DNA of 7,805 nucleotides from Novosphingobium sp. (GCA_009885425.1 VFKS01000027.1:1-7805); one strand, 5' to 3'; counted from the stretch's first letter, positions 1 through 6,256 are shown. The notes: a model not told the origin generated them from the letters alone. Numbers and translations: made by a program.

Positions 1-113
1 CATCGGAAGCACCCCTCTGCGCGGTTGGACTGACAGACGCCGAGCGTCCGATGCAGTGACTTCACTTCGGCGGTTGCCAGAATGGCATCCAGCGATTTGA
101 CGCGACCGAACAT
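1..113 (-). CDS. APC-family amino acid permease, N-terminal fragment (runs off left edge)
   Basis: An ATG at 113-111 on the minus strand opens a frame of 37 codons that stays open to the window edge. The first residues read MFGRVKSLDAILATAEVKSL followed by HRTLG. This is how the cytoplasmic N-terminal tail of many proteobacterial APC-superfamily (cationic) amino acid permeases looks (recalled, not searched). A good ribosome binding site, AGGGG, lies 6 nt before the ATG (complement of 120-124), so the start is well supported. After the LG pair the family normally enters its first membrane helix with a glycine-rich stretch such as GIGxxIGTGIF. Here the frame instead gives a polar, cysteine-containing stretch (VCQSNRAEGCFR) with no membrane character in any frame. 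The gene may therefore be broken, rearranged or misassembled near position 41, or be a divergent relative. It is divergent from panB. Confidence 0.6.
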   Translation of the reverse strand, partial: MFGRVKSLDAILATAEVKSLHRTLGVCQSNRAEGCFR

Positions 114-173
114 ACGGTTCCCCTAAATTGACGGTCCGATTTCTGCTGGATCCGCATGACTTCCCATGGCCGC

Positions 174-224
174 GGAAGCTAGCGGCAAGCCCGCGCAAGG
201 CAAGGGCTAACTGCCAAGCCTTCC
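174..224 (+). promoter_or_regulatory. possible structured leader upstream of panB
   Basis: The 143-bp gap between the divergent permease and panB contains nested complementary arms: GGAAG (174-178) with CTTCC (220-224), GGCA (184-187) with TGCC (212-215), and AGCCC (188-192) with GGGCT (204-208). Together they give 14 pairs with two small interruptions and an 11-nt loop. There is no T-run after it, so it does not look like an intrinsic terminator. It would lie in the panB 5' untranslated leader if the promoter is further upstream. A TTGACG at 128-133 could be a -35 box, but no convincing -10 follows. I recognise no known riboswitch. The rest of the gap (114-173 and 225-244) shows nothing else I can name. 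Confidence 0.25.
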
Positions 225-244
225 CCAGATAGGATCAAGCGTCT

Positions 245-250
245 AAAGGA
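245..250 (+). promoter_or_regulatory. ribosome binding site of panB (decides the start)
   Basis: AAAGGA sits 6 nt before the ATG at 257. The alternative in-frame ATG at 317, which would give a protein beginning [10 protein letters not shown] as in most PanB proteins, has no purine-rich site at a suitable distance (it is preceded by cccacgccgacgccg). This favours the upstream start and a 20-residue N-terminal extension. Confidence 0.6.
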
Positions 251-256
251 CCTTGC

Positions 257-1126
257 ATGTCTACGACCTTCCAGCTCGATACCGCGACCAGCCGCGCCCA
301 TCCCACGCCGACGCCGATGAAGCGATTGACCATCCCGGCGATCCGTCAGCGCAAGGTAGACGGCGTGACGACTGATCCCATCGTCATGCTGACGGCCTAT
401 ACCGCGCGGCAGGCGCAACTGCTCGATGCCCACTGCGATCTGCTGCTCTGCGGCGACTCGTTGGGGCAAGTGATCTATGGCCTGCCATCCTCGGTGCAGG
501 TCACGCTCGACATGATGGTTGCCCATGGCGCTGCGGTGGTGCGCGGCTCTTACCACGCCGCAGTTGCGGTGGATCTCCCGTTCGGCACTTACGAATCCTC
601 GAAAGAGCAGGCGATCGCCAGCGCGACCCGGCTACTGAAGGAAACCGGCTGTGATGCGGTCAAGCTCGAAGGCGGCGAAGTGATGGCCGAGACGGTGGCC
701 TTCCTCAACCAGCGCGGCATTCCGGTGATGGGCCATGTCGGGCTGACCCCGCAAGCAGTCAACGTGTTGGGCGGCTATGGCGCGCGCGGCCGCAGTGACG
801 CCGAAGCCGCCAAAATCGTCGCCGATGCCATGGCGCTCGACCAGGCAGGAGTCTTTGCGATGGTGATCGAAGGGGTGATCGAACCGGTCGCGATCCAGAT
901 CACCCAAGCAGTTTCATGCCCCACCATCGGGATCGGCGCCTCGGCCCAATGCGATGGGCAAGTGCTGGTGACCGAAGACATGCTGGGGATGTTCGAACGC
1001 GTCCCCCGGTTCGTAAAACGCTATGAGGCCATCGCCGAAACGATTTCGGGCGCAGCACAGCGCTACGCCGAAGAGGTCCGGGCGCGCACTTTCCCGACTA
1101 TCGATCAAACCTATCAACCCAAATGA
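257..1126 (+). CDS. panB: 3-methyl-2-oxobutanoate hydroxymethyltransferase (ketopantoate hydroxymethyltransferase)
   Basis: PanB transfers a hydroxymethyl group from 5,10-methylenetetrahydrofolate to 2-oxoisovalerate to give ketopantoate, the first committed step towards pantothenate and coenzyme A, in the cytoplasm. The 289-residue protein keeps the family landmarks of the Mg-dependent TIM-barrel enzyme: MLTAYT at 44-49, the metal-binding Asp67 in GDSLG, Asp106 in DLPFGTYES, Glu138 in KLEGGE, His160 in MGHVGLTPQ, the catalytic Glu205 in VIEGV, and GIGAS at 225-229. These match E. coli Asp45, Asp84, Glu114, His136 and Glu181. The first 20 residues, containing PTPTP, precede the usual PanB start. 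The ribosome binding site supports them, and I recall similar extensions in sphingomonad PanB. panC, its frequent partner, does not follow. The next gene is an unrelated membrane protein 48 nt downstream. No sign of truncation or transfer. Confidence 0.97.
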   Translation: MSTTFQLDTATSRAHPTPTPMKRLTIPAIRQRKVDGVTTDPIVMLTAYTARQAQLLDAHCDLLLCGDSLGQVIYGLPSSVQVTLDMMVAHGAAVVRGSYHAAVAVDLPFGTYESSKEQAIASATRLLKETGCDAVKLEGGEVMAETVAFLNQRGIPVMGHVGLTPQAVNVLGGYGARGRSDAEAAKIVADAMALDQAGVFAMVIEGVIEPVAIQITQAVSCPTIGIGASAQCDGQVLVTEDMLGMFERVPRFVKRYEAIAETISGAAQRYAEEVRARTFPTIDQTYQPK

Positions 1127-1131
1127 ATCGC

Positions 1132-1147
1132 CGCGCCTGCGGGCGCG
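1132..1147 (+). other. short GC hairpin between panB and the DUF475 gene
   Basis: CGCGCC (1132-1137) and GGCGCG (1142-1147) pair around a TGCG tetraloop, 5 nt after the panB stop. An alternative pairing is CCGCGC (1131-1136) with GCGCGG (1145-1150). No T-run follows, so it is at best a weak or Rho-assisted terminator, or a processing or 3'-end stabilising hairpin. The next start codon is 27 nt further on, so readthrough into the DUF475 gene is likely. Confidence 0.3.
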
Positions 1148-1174
1148 CGGAACTACACCTGACAAGGCCAATCC

Positions 1175-2245
1175 ATGTTAATGAAATTCTACAAGGGCTC
1201 GATCCTCTTCACGGTCGCCTGCTTCATGCTGGGCGCTTGGTACGCCTGGGCTCAAACCGGCAATCTGGCGGCGACCGCTTCGATCCTGTGGATCATCTTT
1301 GTCCTGTCGATACTGGAAGTGTCGCTGTCGTTCGACAATGCCGTGGTCAATGCCGCGGTACTGCAAGAGATGGATGAAGTCTGGCAACGCCGGTTTTTGA
1401 CCTGGGGCATGGTGATTGCGGTGTTCGGGATGCGGATCGTTTTTCCACTGGCAATTGTGGCGATCGCGGCCGGGCTCGGGCCGGTCGAAGCGCTCAACCT
1501 CTCGCTCAACGATCCTGCCCGATACGAAGCGATAGTCAGCAGCGCCCATGTCGGGATTGCAGGGTTTGGCGGGGCCTTTCTGGCGATGGTCGGACTGTCG
1601 TTCTTTTTCGATGGTGAGAAAGACGTGCATTGGATCGGCTGGATCGAACGCAAGCTCAGCCTGGTATCGAACATTAAGGCGGCAGAAATCGCGCTGCTGC
1701 TGCTGATCATCTACCTGATTTCCACAATGCTTCCGGCTGCCGATGCGCTGACCTTCATGGTCGCAGGCACGCTGGGCTTGGTCTGCTTCATCGCGGTTGA
1801 GGCGATCAGCACGATCCTCGAAATGCGCGACGAGGCAATGAAGCTGAACGGCGTGGTGGTCCGCTCGGGGCTTGGCGGGTTCCTCTACCTCAACGTGCTC
1901 GATGCCTCGTTCAGCTTTGATGGCGTGATCGGCGCTTTTGCCCTGTCTAACAACATGGTGGTGATCGCGCTGGGGTTGTCGATCGGGGCGATGTTTGTCC
2001 GGTCGATGACGATCCATTTGGTCAAGCAAGGGACACTGGCGCAGTACCGCTATCTCGAACACGGCGCGTTCTGGGCGATCATCGCGCTGGGCGGGATCAT
2101 GCTGCTTTCGGCCAAGTTCCACATTCCTGAGACAATCACCGGACTGATCGGCGCGATCCTGATTGGCGTGTCGCTGTGGTGGTCGGTCCGGCACAACCGG
2201 CGCAACCCCGATGCTGACCTCGAAGCTGCAGTCAGGTCCGACTAA
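1175..2245 (+). CDS. DUF475 family integral membrane protein (TerC superfamily)
   Basis: A 356-residue protein with about eight or nine hydrophobic segments (roughly 9-26, 35-50, 76-100, 125-145, 168-186, 191-212, 235-255, 260-278, 298-312, 320-337). It carries the paired acidic motifs of the DUF475/TerC superfamily: ILEVSLSFDNAVVNA (46-60) and DASFSFDGVIGAFALSNN (243-260), a pseudo-repeat with the SFDN/SFDG signature. Glu48, Asp54, Asp243 and Asp249 are candidate ion ligands within the membrane. TerC relatives such as Alx of E. coli and the Bacillus MeeF/MeeY proteins are tied to Mn export or metal loading of exported proteins. Tellurite resistance is the older association. DUF475 itself has no firm function, so metal-ion transport is an inference. 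The ATG at 1175 is preceded by AAGG with a 7-nt gap; an ATG two codons later is possible. It may be cotranscribed with panB. Its 3' end overlaps the convergent symporter gene. Confidence 0.88.
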   Translation: MLMKFYKGSILFTVACFMLGAWYAWAQTGNLAATASILWIIFVLSILEVSLSFDNAVVNAAVLQEMDEVWQRRFLTWGMVIAVFGMRIVFPLAIVAIAAGLGPVEALNLSLNDPARYEAIVSSAHVGIAGFGGAFLAMVGLSFFFDGEKDVHWIGWIERKLSLVSNIKAAEIALLLLIIYLISTMLPAADALTFMVAGTLGLVCFIAVEAISTILEMRDEAMKLNGVVVRSGLGGFLYLNVLDASFSFDGVIGAFALSNNMVVIALGLSIGAMFVRSMTIHLVKQGTLAQYRYLEHGAFWAIIALGGIMLLSAKFHIPETITGLIGAILIGVSLWWSVRHNRRNPDADLEAAVRSD

Positions 2246-3185
2246 GCCTGGCGGCGATTGGCGCCGCCAGCACCAGCTGCACCAGATGGTAAAGCAGGAT
2301 CGGCAGCAGCACGAGCCCCGCCACGGCGGGCGGGAACAGGACAGACGCCAGCGGCGCGCCCATCGCAATGCTCTTTTGCGCGCCAGCAAACAGCATGGAA
2401 ATCCGGTTGGCGCGATCAAGCTTCAACGCTCCGCCCAGCAGCCATGCGCCGCAATGCCCGATCACCAGATAGAGCGCGATCCCGGCCAGCAGCCAGATCC
2501 AACCGGCCGGGTCAACCTGGGTCCAGAAGCGTTGCTCAACTGCGCCTGAAAAGGCCACATAGACCGCGACCGCGATCGAAAGGCGATCAAACCAGGTGGT
2601 GAGCTGGCGGTTGTGCGCCACCCAACCCTGAAACTTGGCTTGGGCAATCTGGCCCAGCATGAACGGCAGCAACAGGATCACTACAACCTTGAGCAGGCCA
2701 TCGCCATGCAGTGCCGGGCCGCTTCCCCCCCCAAGCAGCGAGAACAGCGGCGCGGTGATGAACACGCCGAGCAGGTTGAGCAGCGCCGCTGCCACCACCG
2801 AACTCGCCAGATTGCCGCCCGCCAGCGAGCTGTAGGCTGTGGCCGATTGCACTGTAGACGGCAGGCAGCCGAGATAGAGAAAACCCAGCGCGATCAGGGG
2901 CGGCATCCAGCCCTGCCCCACCTGCCACAGGCCCCACCCGACCAGTGCCATGCCACCAAAACACCACAGCGTCAGCGGCAGCAGCAGCCGGTGATTGCCG
3001 AGGCCCGCCACCACTTCATGCCGGGGAAGCCGCACGCCGTTGAGGAAGAACAGCAAAAACACCGCAGCATTGGCGACAAATTGCGCCACTTCGCGCGCGC
3101 CGCCGGTTACGGGCAAGACCAGCGCCAGCGCGATTGCCAGCACCAGCAGGCGCACCATCGGGTCGATGCGGGATAGGATCGCCAT
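2232..3185 (-). CDS. bile acid:sodium symporter (BASS) superfamily transporter, YfeH-like (SBF-like)
   Basis: A very hydrophobic 317-residue protein with about ten membrane segments. It lines up by eye along its whole length with E. coli YfeH (SBF-like family, PF13593), starting from the DP near residue 9. The two discontinuous-helix regions that form the ion/substrate site in the BASS fold are recognisable: FLYLGCLPSTVQSA with SSLAGGN (102-125), and FAGAQKSIAMGAPLA with LFP (266-285). YfeH-type proteins have no established substrate; BASS proteins in general move organic anions with sodium. The frame is open upstream to a TTG at 3245, but the first ATG (3185) matches the YfeH N-terminus. An AAGGAG lies 13 nt upstream, which is long. 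A three-codon mini-frame (ATG at 3196, stop overlapping the true ATG as TAATG) lies between them and may be fortuitous. The gene follows a likely terminator, so it probably has its own promoter in 3186-3243. Confidence 0.88.
   Translation of the reverse strand: MAILSRIDPMVRLLVLAIALALVLPVTGGAREVAQFVANAAVFLLFFLNGVRLPRHEVVAGLGNHRLLLPLTLWCFGGMALVGWGLWQVGQGWMPPLIALGFLYLGCLPSTVQSATAYSSLAGGNLASSVVAAALLNLLGVFITAPLFSLLGGGSGPALHGDGLLKVVVILLLPFMLGQIAQAKFQGWVAHNRQLTTWFDRLSIAVAVYVAFSGAVEQRFWTQVDPAGWIWLLAGIALYLVIGHCGAWLLGGALKLDRANRISMLFAGAQKSIAMGAPLASVLFPPAVAGLVLLPILLYHLVQLVLAAPIAARLSRT
2248..2270 (+). terminator. candidate terminator hairpin for the DUF475 mRNA, inside the end of the opposing gene
   Basis: CTGGCGGCG (2248-2256) and CGCCGCCAG (2262-2270) form a perfect 9-bp GC-rich stem with a 5-nt loop (ATTGG), starting 2 nt after the DUF475 stop codon. 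No T-run follows, so it is not a classical intrinsic terminator. It could end transcription inefficiently or protect the 3' end. On the other strand the same bases encode LAAPIAAR near the C-terminus of the symporter, so the repeat may simply reflect GC-rich Ala codons. Confidence 0.35.
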
Positions 3186-3207
3186 TATCGCCGCATCGCT
3201 CCTTCGC

Positions 3208-3239
3208 CTTGAAACATCACAAACCTGACAGGGTTCAAG
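3208..3239. promoter_or_regulatory. palindromes in the symporter promoter region (possible operator)
   Basis: The leader of the symporter gene contains an odd-length palindrome, CCTGACAGG with flanking A/T pairs and one mismatch (3221-3235, centred on 3228). An inverted pair CTTGAA (3208-3213) / TTCAAG (3234-3239) surrounds it. On the minus strand TTGAAC could serve as a -35 box, but no good -10 is visible. Such dyads are typical of repressor sites, but they are short enough to occur by chance. Confidence 0.2.
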
Positions 3240-3243
3240 AAAC

Positions 3244-3297
3244 AAAAAAGACGCGCTGTTTCTCGCCTATGGGGCGACTATGACAGAGACCCGCGCG
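3244..3297 (-). terminator. probable intrinsic terminator of the racemase gene
   Basis: Read on the minus strand 15 nt after the racemase stop codon: CGCGC (complement of 3293-3297), then a perfect 5-bp hairpin TCGCC-CCATA-GGCGA (3277-3263), then GCGCG (3256-3252), which can close the outer stem, and finally TC followed by six T residues (3249-3244). The U-tract right after the GC-rich closing arm is the hallmark of Rho-independent termination, although the stem has an internal loop and a bulge. GAAACA (3239-3244) and TGTTTC (3257-3262) are also an exact inverted pair across the T-tract. Confidence 0.5.
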
Positions 3298-3311
3298 GTA
3301 GGAAACCGGCG

Positions 3312-4370
3312 CTACCGCCCAGCCAGTTTGGGCGCCGGTGCAGGCGTGACTGAAAAACGCGGCGCGGGAGCGGGTTGGACCATTCCGCCATCCTCAACGA
3401 AAGTGCTGCGCGCCACGTTATGCGGATGCTGCGGCGCTTCCCTCAGGCTTAGCACCGGGGCGAAGCAGATATCGGTTCCGTCCATGATCGCGCACCACTC
3501 GTCGCGGGTCTTGGTCAGGATCAACGCGGTCATCCGGTCCTTCAGATCGTCCCATTTCGCGGGGTTCATCTGCTGGGCAAAATCGGGATCGCCGGCCAGC
3601 CCGGTCTTTTCCATCAGCAGCGCATAAAATTGCGGTTCGATCGAGCCAAGCGAGATCCATTTGCCGTCACTGGTTTCATAGGTGTCGTAAAAATGTGTGC
3701 CGCTGTCGAGCAGGTTGACCCCGCGCTCATCGCGCCACTGCCCGTTGCCAAGGAAGGTATAGGTCATCGCCGACAAGATCGCCGCGCCATCGACCATCGC
3801 GCAGTCCACCACCTGACCCGGCCCGCCTGAGCGAGCATGCAGCACTGCCGCCACGACGCCAAAGGCCAGCATCATCCCCCCGCCGCCGAAATCGCCGACC
3901 GCGTTGACCGGAAATGTCGGCTTTTCACCCTTGCGGCCATAGGAATGCAGCGCACCCGACAGCGCGATGTAGTTGATGTCGTGCCCGGCCAGCGGCGCCA
4001 TCGGCCCGTCCTGACCCCACCCGGTCATGCGCCCGATAACCAGCTGGGGGTTTAAGCCAAGCAGCACATCGGGGCCGATCCCCATCCGCTCGATCACGCC
4101 CGGGCGATAGCCTTCGATCAAGGCATCGGCGCTCTTCACGAGTTCCTTGAGCTCCGCGATCGCGGCTGGGTCTTTAAGGTCCAGCTCGATCCGTTCGCGG
4201 TTGCGGTTGAGGATGTCGCGGTTGCCGCTTGTCCCGAACCGGCCACTGGTGCCGGGCCGCTCGACCCGGATCACCCGCGCGCCGTGATCCGCCAGCATCA
4301 TTCCGCAGAACGGACCCGGCCCGATCCCGGCCAGTTCGATTACGGTTACACCCTGAAGAACGCCGGCCAT
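3312..4370 (-). CDS. CaiB/BaiF CoA-transferase family protein, alpha-methylacyl-CoA racemase type
   Basis: The 352-residue protein starts MAGVLQGVTVIELAGIGPGP, the opening typical of alpha-methylacyl-CoA racemase (AMACR; MCR of Mycobacterium tuberculosis). These enzymes interconvert the R and S forms of 2-methyl-branched acyl-CoA thioesters by proton exchange, so that branched fatty acids or sterol side chains can enter beta-oxidation. The MCR catalytic residues His126, Asp156 and Glu241 appear as His130 (AGHDINY), Asp160 (AVGDFGGGG) and Glu245 (GSIEPQFY), all shifted by four, so the racemase chemistry looks intact. The C-terminus has the expected PAPAPRFS segment and then a second PAPAP. The ATG at 4370 has a strong GAGGGG 5 nt upstream. 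The gene is on the strand of the prs genes but 73 bp away across a long inverted repeat. A formyl/acyl-CoA transferase role is the main alternative, made less likely by Glu245 and the LAGIGPGP start. Confidence 0.92.
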   Translation of the reverse strand: MAGVLQGVTVIELAGIGPGPFCGMMLADHGARVIRVERPGTSGRFGTSGNRDILNRNRERIELDLKDPAAIAELKELVKSADALIEGYRPGVIERMGIGPDVLLGLNPQLVIGRMTGWGQDGPMAPLAGHDINYIALSGALHSYGRKGEKPTFPVNAVGDFGGGGMMLAFGVVAAVLHARSGGPGQVVDCAMVDGAAILSAMTYTFLGNGQWRDERGVNLLDSGTHFYDTYETSDGKWISLGSIEPQFYALLMEKTGLAGDPDFAQQMNPAKWDDLKDRMTALILTKTRDEWCAIMDGTDICFAPVLSLREAPQHPHNVARSTFVEDGGMVQPAPAPRFSVTPAPAPKLAGR

Positions 4371-4378
4371 GATAACCC

Positions 4379-4439
4379 CTCGACAAATTTAATCGCGCGA
4401 TGAAATTGCCTTTAAGAGGCCTCCGCGCGGATTGTCGAG
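4379..4439. repeat. 61-bp inverted repeat between the TPR gene and the racemase gene, reaching the ribosome binding site
   Basis: CTCGACAA (4379-4386) and TTGTCGAG (4432-4439) are exact reverse complements. Inside them AATCGCGCG (4390-4398) can pair with CGCGCGGATT (4424-4433) with one bulged base, sharing two bases with the outer arm. In between lie GCCT/AGGC around TTAAG (about 4408-4420) and an 8-bp palindrome GAGGCCTC. The arm next to the racemase gene includes three bases of its GAGGGG ribosome binding site. No T-run follows on either strand, so this is not a standard terminator. A weak promoter-like pair (TTAAAG, 17 nt, TTAAAT on the minus strand) lies inside the repeat. Confidence 0.45.
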
Positions 4440-4443
4440 TGGC

Positions 4444-6252
4444 TTAGCGCAATTTGCGGCGGGCCTCGGCCAGCAAGGGATTATTCGGTGCGGTCTTGCT
4501 GACCTGTTCGACCAGCTGCCGGGCCAGATCGAGATCTTGGTCAAGCGCATTCAGCGCCAAAGCCCGGACCAAAGCTGCGAACGGGCTTGCCGGCGCAATT
4601 TGGCAGGCGCGCTCGGCGCTGATCAAGGCGGCCTTGGCATCACCACTCCGCAATTGAGCAAGGCTTAGATCAGCCAGCAGCCCGGCATCGCGATTGCCGC
4701 CGCGCAGCACCAGGTTCTCAAACAACGACCGCGCGCGCGGCCAGTCCTGCGCGGTCAGCGCCTGATTTCCGGCAATCCGCATCATCAACCGGCTTCCCGG
4801 AAACAAGCTGAGATAGCGCGAAACCATGCCGGACACCTGATCACCGCGACCGGCTCGTTCCAACGCAATCGCCCAGCGCAGCGCCAGTTGATCATTAAAG
4901 CGAACTTTGGCCGAGAGCGAATATCGGTCAAGCGCCGCACCCCCCCGACCAGCAAGCAAATCAGTGTCGCCGATCAAGCCCAGCGCCTCTGCCGAGCTGG
5001 GGCGCAGCTCGACATAGCGCGCAGCAACCTGGCGCGCTCCGGCTTGGTCGCCAGCTATTAACAGACTGCGGACATAGCGTGCGGCAAGGCCGGGATTGAC
5101 CTGGTTTGCCGACCATCCTGCGCCCAGATCCGCTGGACCATCGCGTTCGAAGGCTGGCATCAGCTCTGGCGCTGCGGCCCCCGCCGCTCGGTCCAGCAGC
5201 GGTGCAGCAGCGATCCGGTCACCTTGAACTTCGAGCGCCCGGCCCAGAATGCCAAGCAGATAGGGTGAGGCATCGGCCCGGCCCGCTTGCAGGCCAAAGC
5301 GGGCAAACAACTGCTGATAGTCCCCCGCTTCATAAAGTGCCCGCGCCAGCAAGCTTGCGGCGCGCTGGTTGGCGGGTTGCAGATCGGCCAACCTGGTCAG
5401 CTGCTGCGCGGCAGCATTGGCATTGCCTGCTTCAAGTTCAAGCGCGCCGCTCAGCAGGAGTGCTGCTGGCATAGTGTCGAGCTGGTCTCCGGTGCGGTTG
5501 AGCATCGCTCGGGCCAGATCGGAGTTGCCTGCCCGCGCTGCCAAAACCGCTTGCAGGTAGAACGCCTGAGGCTGGCGCGGATCAATTGCGATCATCTTGC
5601 GCGTGACGGCCAGCATCTCGCTCGCCCGGCCCAGCTCACCCAGCGACGCGGCATAACCACCAAGCAACAGAAGATCTTTGGGCGAGGTACTGAGCGCCTT
5701 TTCATAAAGCGGCAGCGCCGCCGCATCGCCTTCGGCATCGCGCACCAGCTGCGCCTTGAATTCGAGCGCGCGGGGATTGTCAGGCCCGGCCGCCAGCGCG
5801 CGATCAGCGGCCGCGATTGCCAGCAAATGCTCCCCGCCCTGATACCGTAAACGGCCGATTTCGACCCACATCTGCGGATCGTTAGGGGTGATCCGCATGG
5901 CCTGATCATAGGCCTTGCCTGATGCAGCCAGATTACCATCGAGCCGCTCAAGCATGCCGAGCAGGCGCCAGCCACGGCCAGCCTGCGCGGGATCGAATTG
6001 TGCCGGTCCCAGCCATCCCCGCGCCTTGTCGCGCTCCCCCTGCTGGATCAGCGCCTCGCCCATATCGGCGGCCACATCGGGCTTGCTCGCCCCCCTGGCC
6101 AAGGCCCGCTGGAGATCCGCCTCGGCGGCGATCCCATCGCCTCGCTGCAATGCCGTGCGCGCGCTCGCCAGATCAGCCTGCGCCGCTTCAGGCACAGTCA
6201 GGGACGGCGCCGCGAGCGCCACCAAGACCAGCGCCAAAGCGATCCGGCGCAT
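4444..6252 (-). CDS. secreted tetratricopeptide-repeat protein, PrsT-like
   Basis: A 602-residue protein with a cleavable signal peptide: MRR, a hydrophobic core to about residue 19, and a likely cut after AQA at 24-26. About 14-16 degenerate 34-residue TPR units follow to the C-terminus. Clear ones include 93-124 (GWRLLGMLERLDG with AMRITPND), 127-157, 196-226, 423-452, 457-486 and 523-554. The region 356-390 is less regular. TPR proteins are scaffolds, and in exosortase/PEP-CTERM clusters one called PrsT accompanies PrsK and PrsR. The position directly after prsR supports that role, but PrsT is described as a lipoprotein of roughly 900 residues, and this protein is shorter and has no N-terminal lipobox cysteine (its only Cys is 550). 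It is probably periplasmic. The frame is open a further 58 codons upstream inside prsR, but the signal peptide fixes the start at 6252, four bases after the prsR stop. There is no strong ribosome binding site, so translational coupling is likely. Confidence 0.85.
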   Translation of the reverse strand: MRRIALALVLVALAAPSLTVPEAAQADLASARTALQRGDGIAAEADLQRALARGASKPDVAADMGEALIQQGERDKARGWLGPAQFDPAQAGRGWRLLGMLERLDGNLAASGKAYDQAMRITPNDPQMWVEIGRLRYQGGEHLLAIAAADRALAAGPDNPRALEFKAQLVRDAEGDAAALPLYEKALSTSPKDLLLLGGYAASLGELGRASEMLAVTRKMIAIDPRQPQAFYLQAVLAARAGNSDLARAMLNRTGDQLDTMPAALLLSGALELEAGNANAAAQQLTRLADLQPANQRAASLLARALYEAGDYQQLFARFGLQAGRADASPYLLGILGRALEVQGDRIAAAPLLDRAAGAAAPELMPAFERDGPADLGAGWSANQVNPGLAARYVRSLLIAGDQAGARQVAARYVELRPSSAEALGLIGDTDLLAGRGGAALDRYSLSAKVRFNDQLALRWAIALERAGRGDQVSGMVSRYLSLFPGSRLMMRIAGNQALTAQDWPRARSLFENLVLRGGNRDAGLLADLSLAQLRSGDAKAALISAERACQIAPASPFAALVRALALNALDQDLDLARQLVEQVSKTAPNNPLLAEARRKLR

Positions 6253-6256
6253 CGGC

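Noticed and set aside
114..256. Search for a sigma-54 (-24/-12) promoter that PrsR might act on, here and in the other intergenic gaps
   Set aside because: No GG-N10-GC pair in a TGGCAC/TTGC context was found by eye in 114-256, 3186-3311 or 4371-4443.
1178..2419. Open frame of 413 codons on the minus strand across the DUF475 gene
   Set aside because: It is antisense to a gene with clear family motifs, is rich in Arg, His, Gln and Asp as expected of a shadow frame in GC-rich DNA, and resembles no family I know.
2613..3176. Open frames on the plus strand across the symporter gene
   Set aside because: They are Gln/Arg/His-rich complements of the membrane-protein codons with no recognisable domain.
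3186..3245. TTG start at 3245 for the symporter, giving 20 extra residues
   Set aside because: The extra residues are polar and absent from YfeH-like proteins, the T-tract of the upstream terminator lies immediately before the TTG, and the ATG at 3185 matches the family N-terminus.
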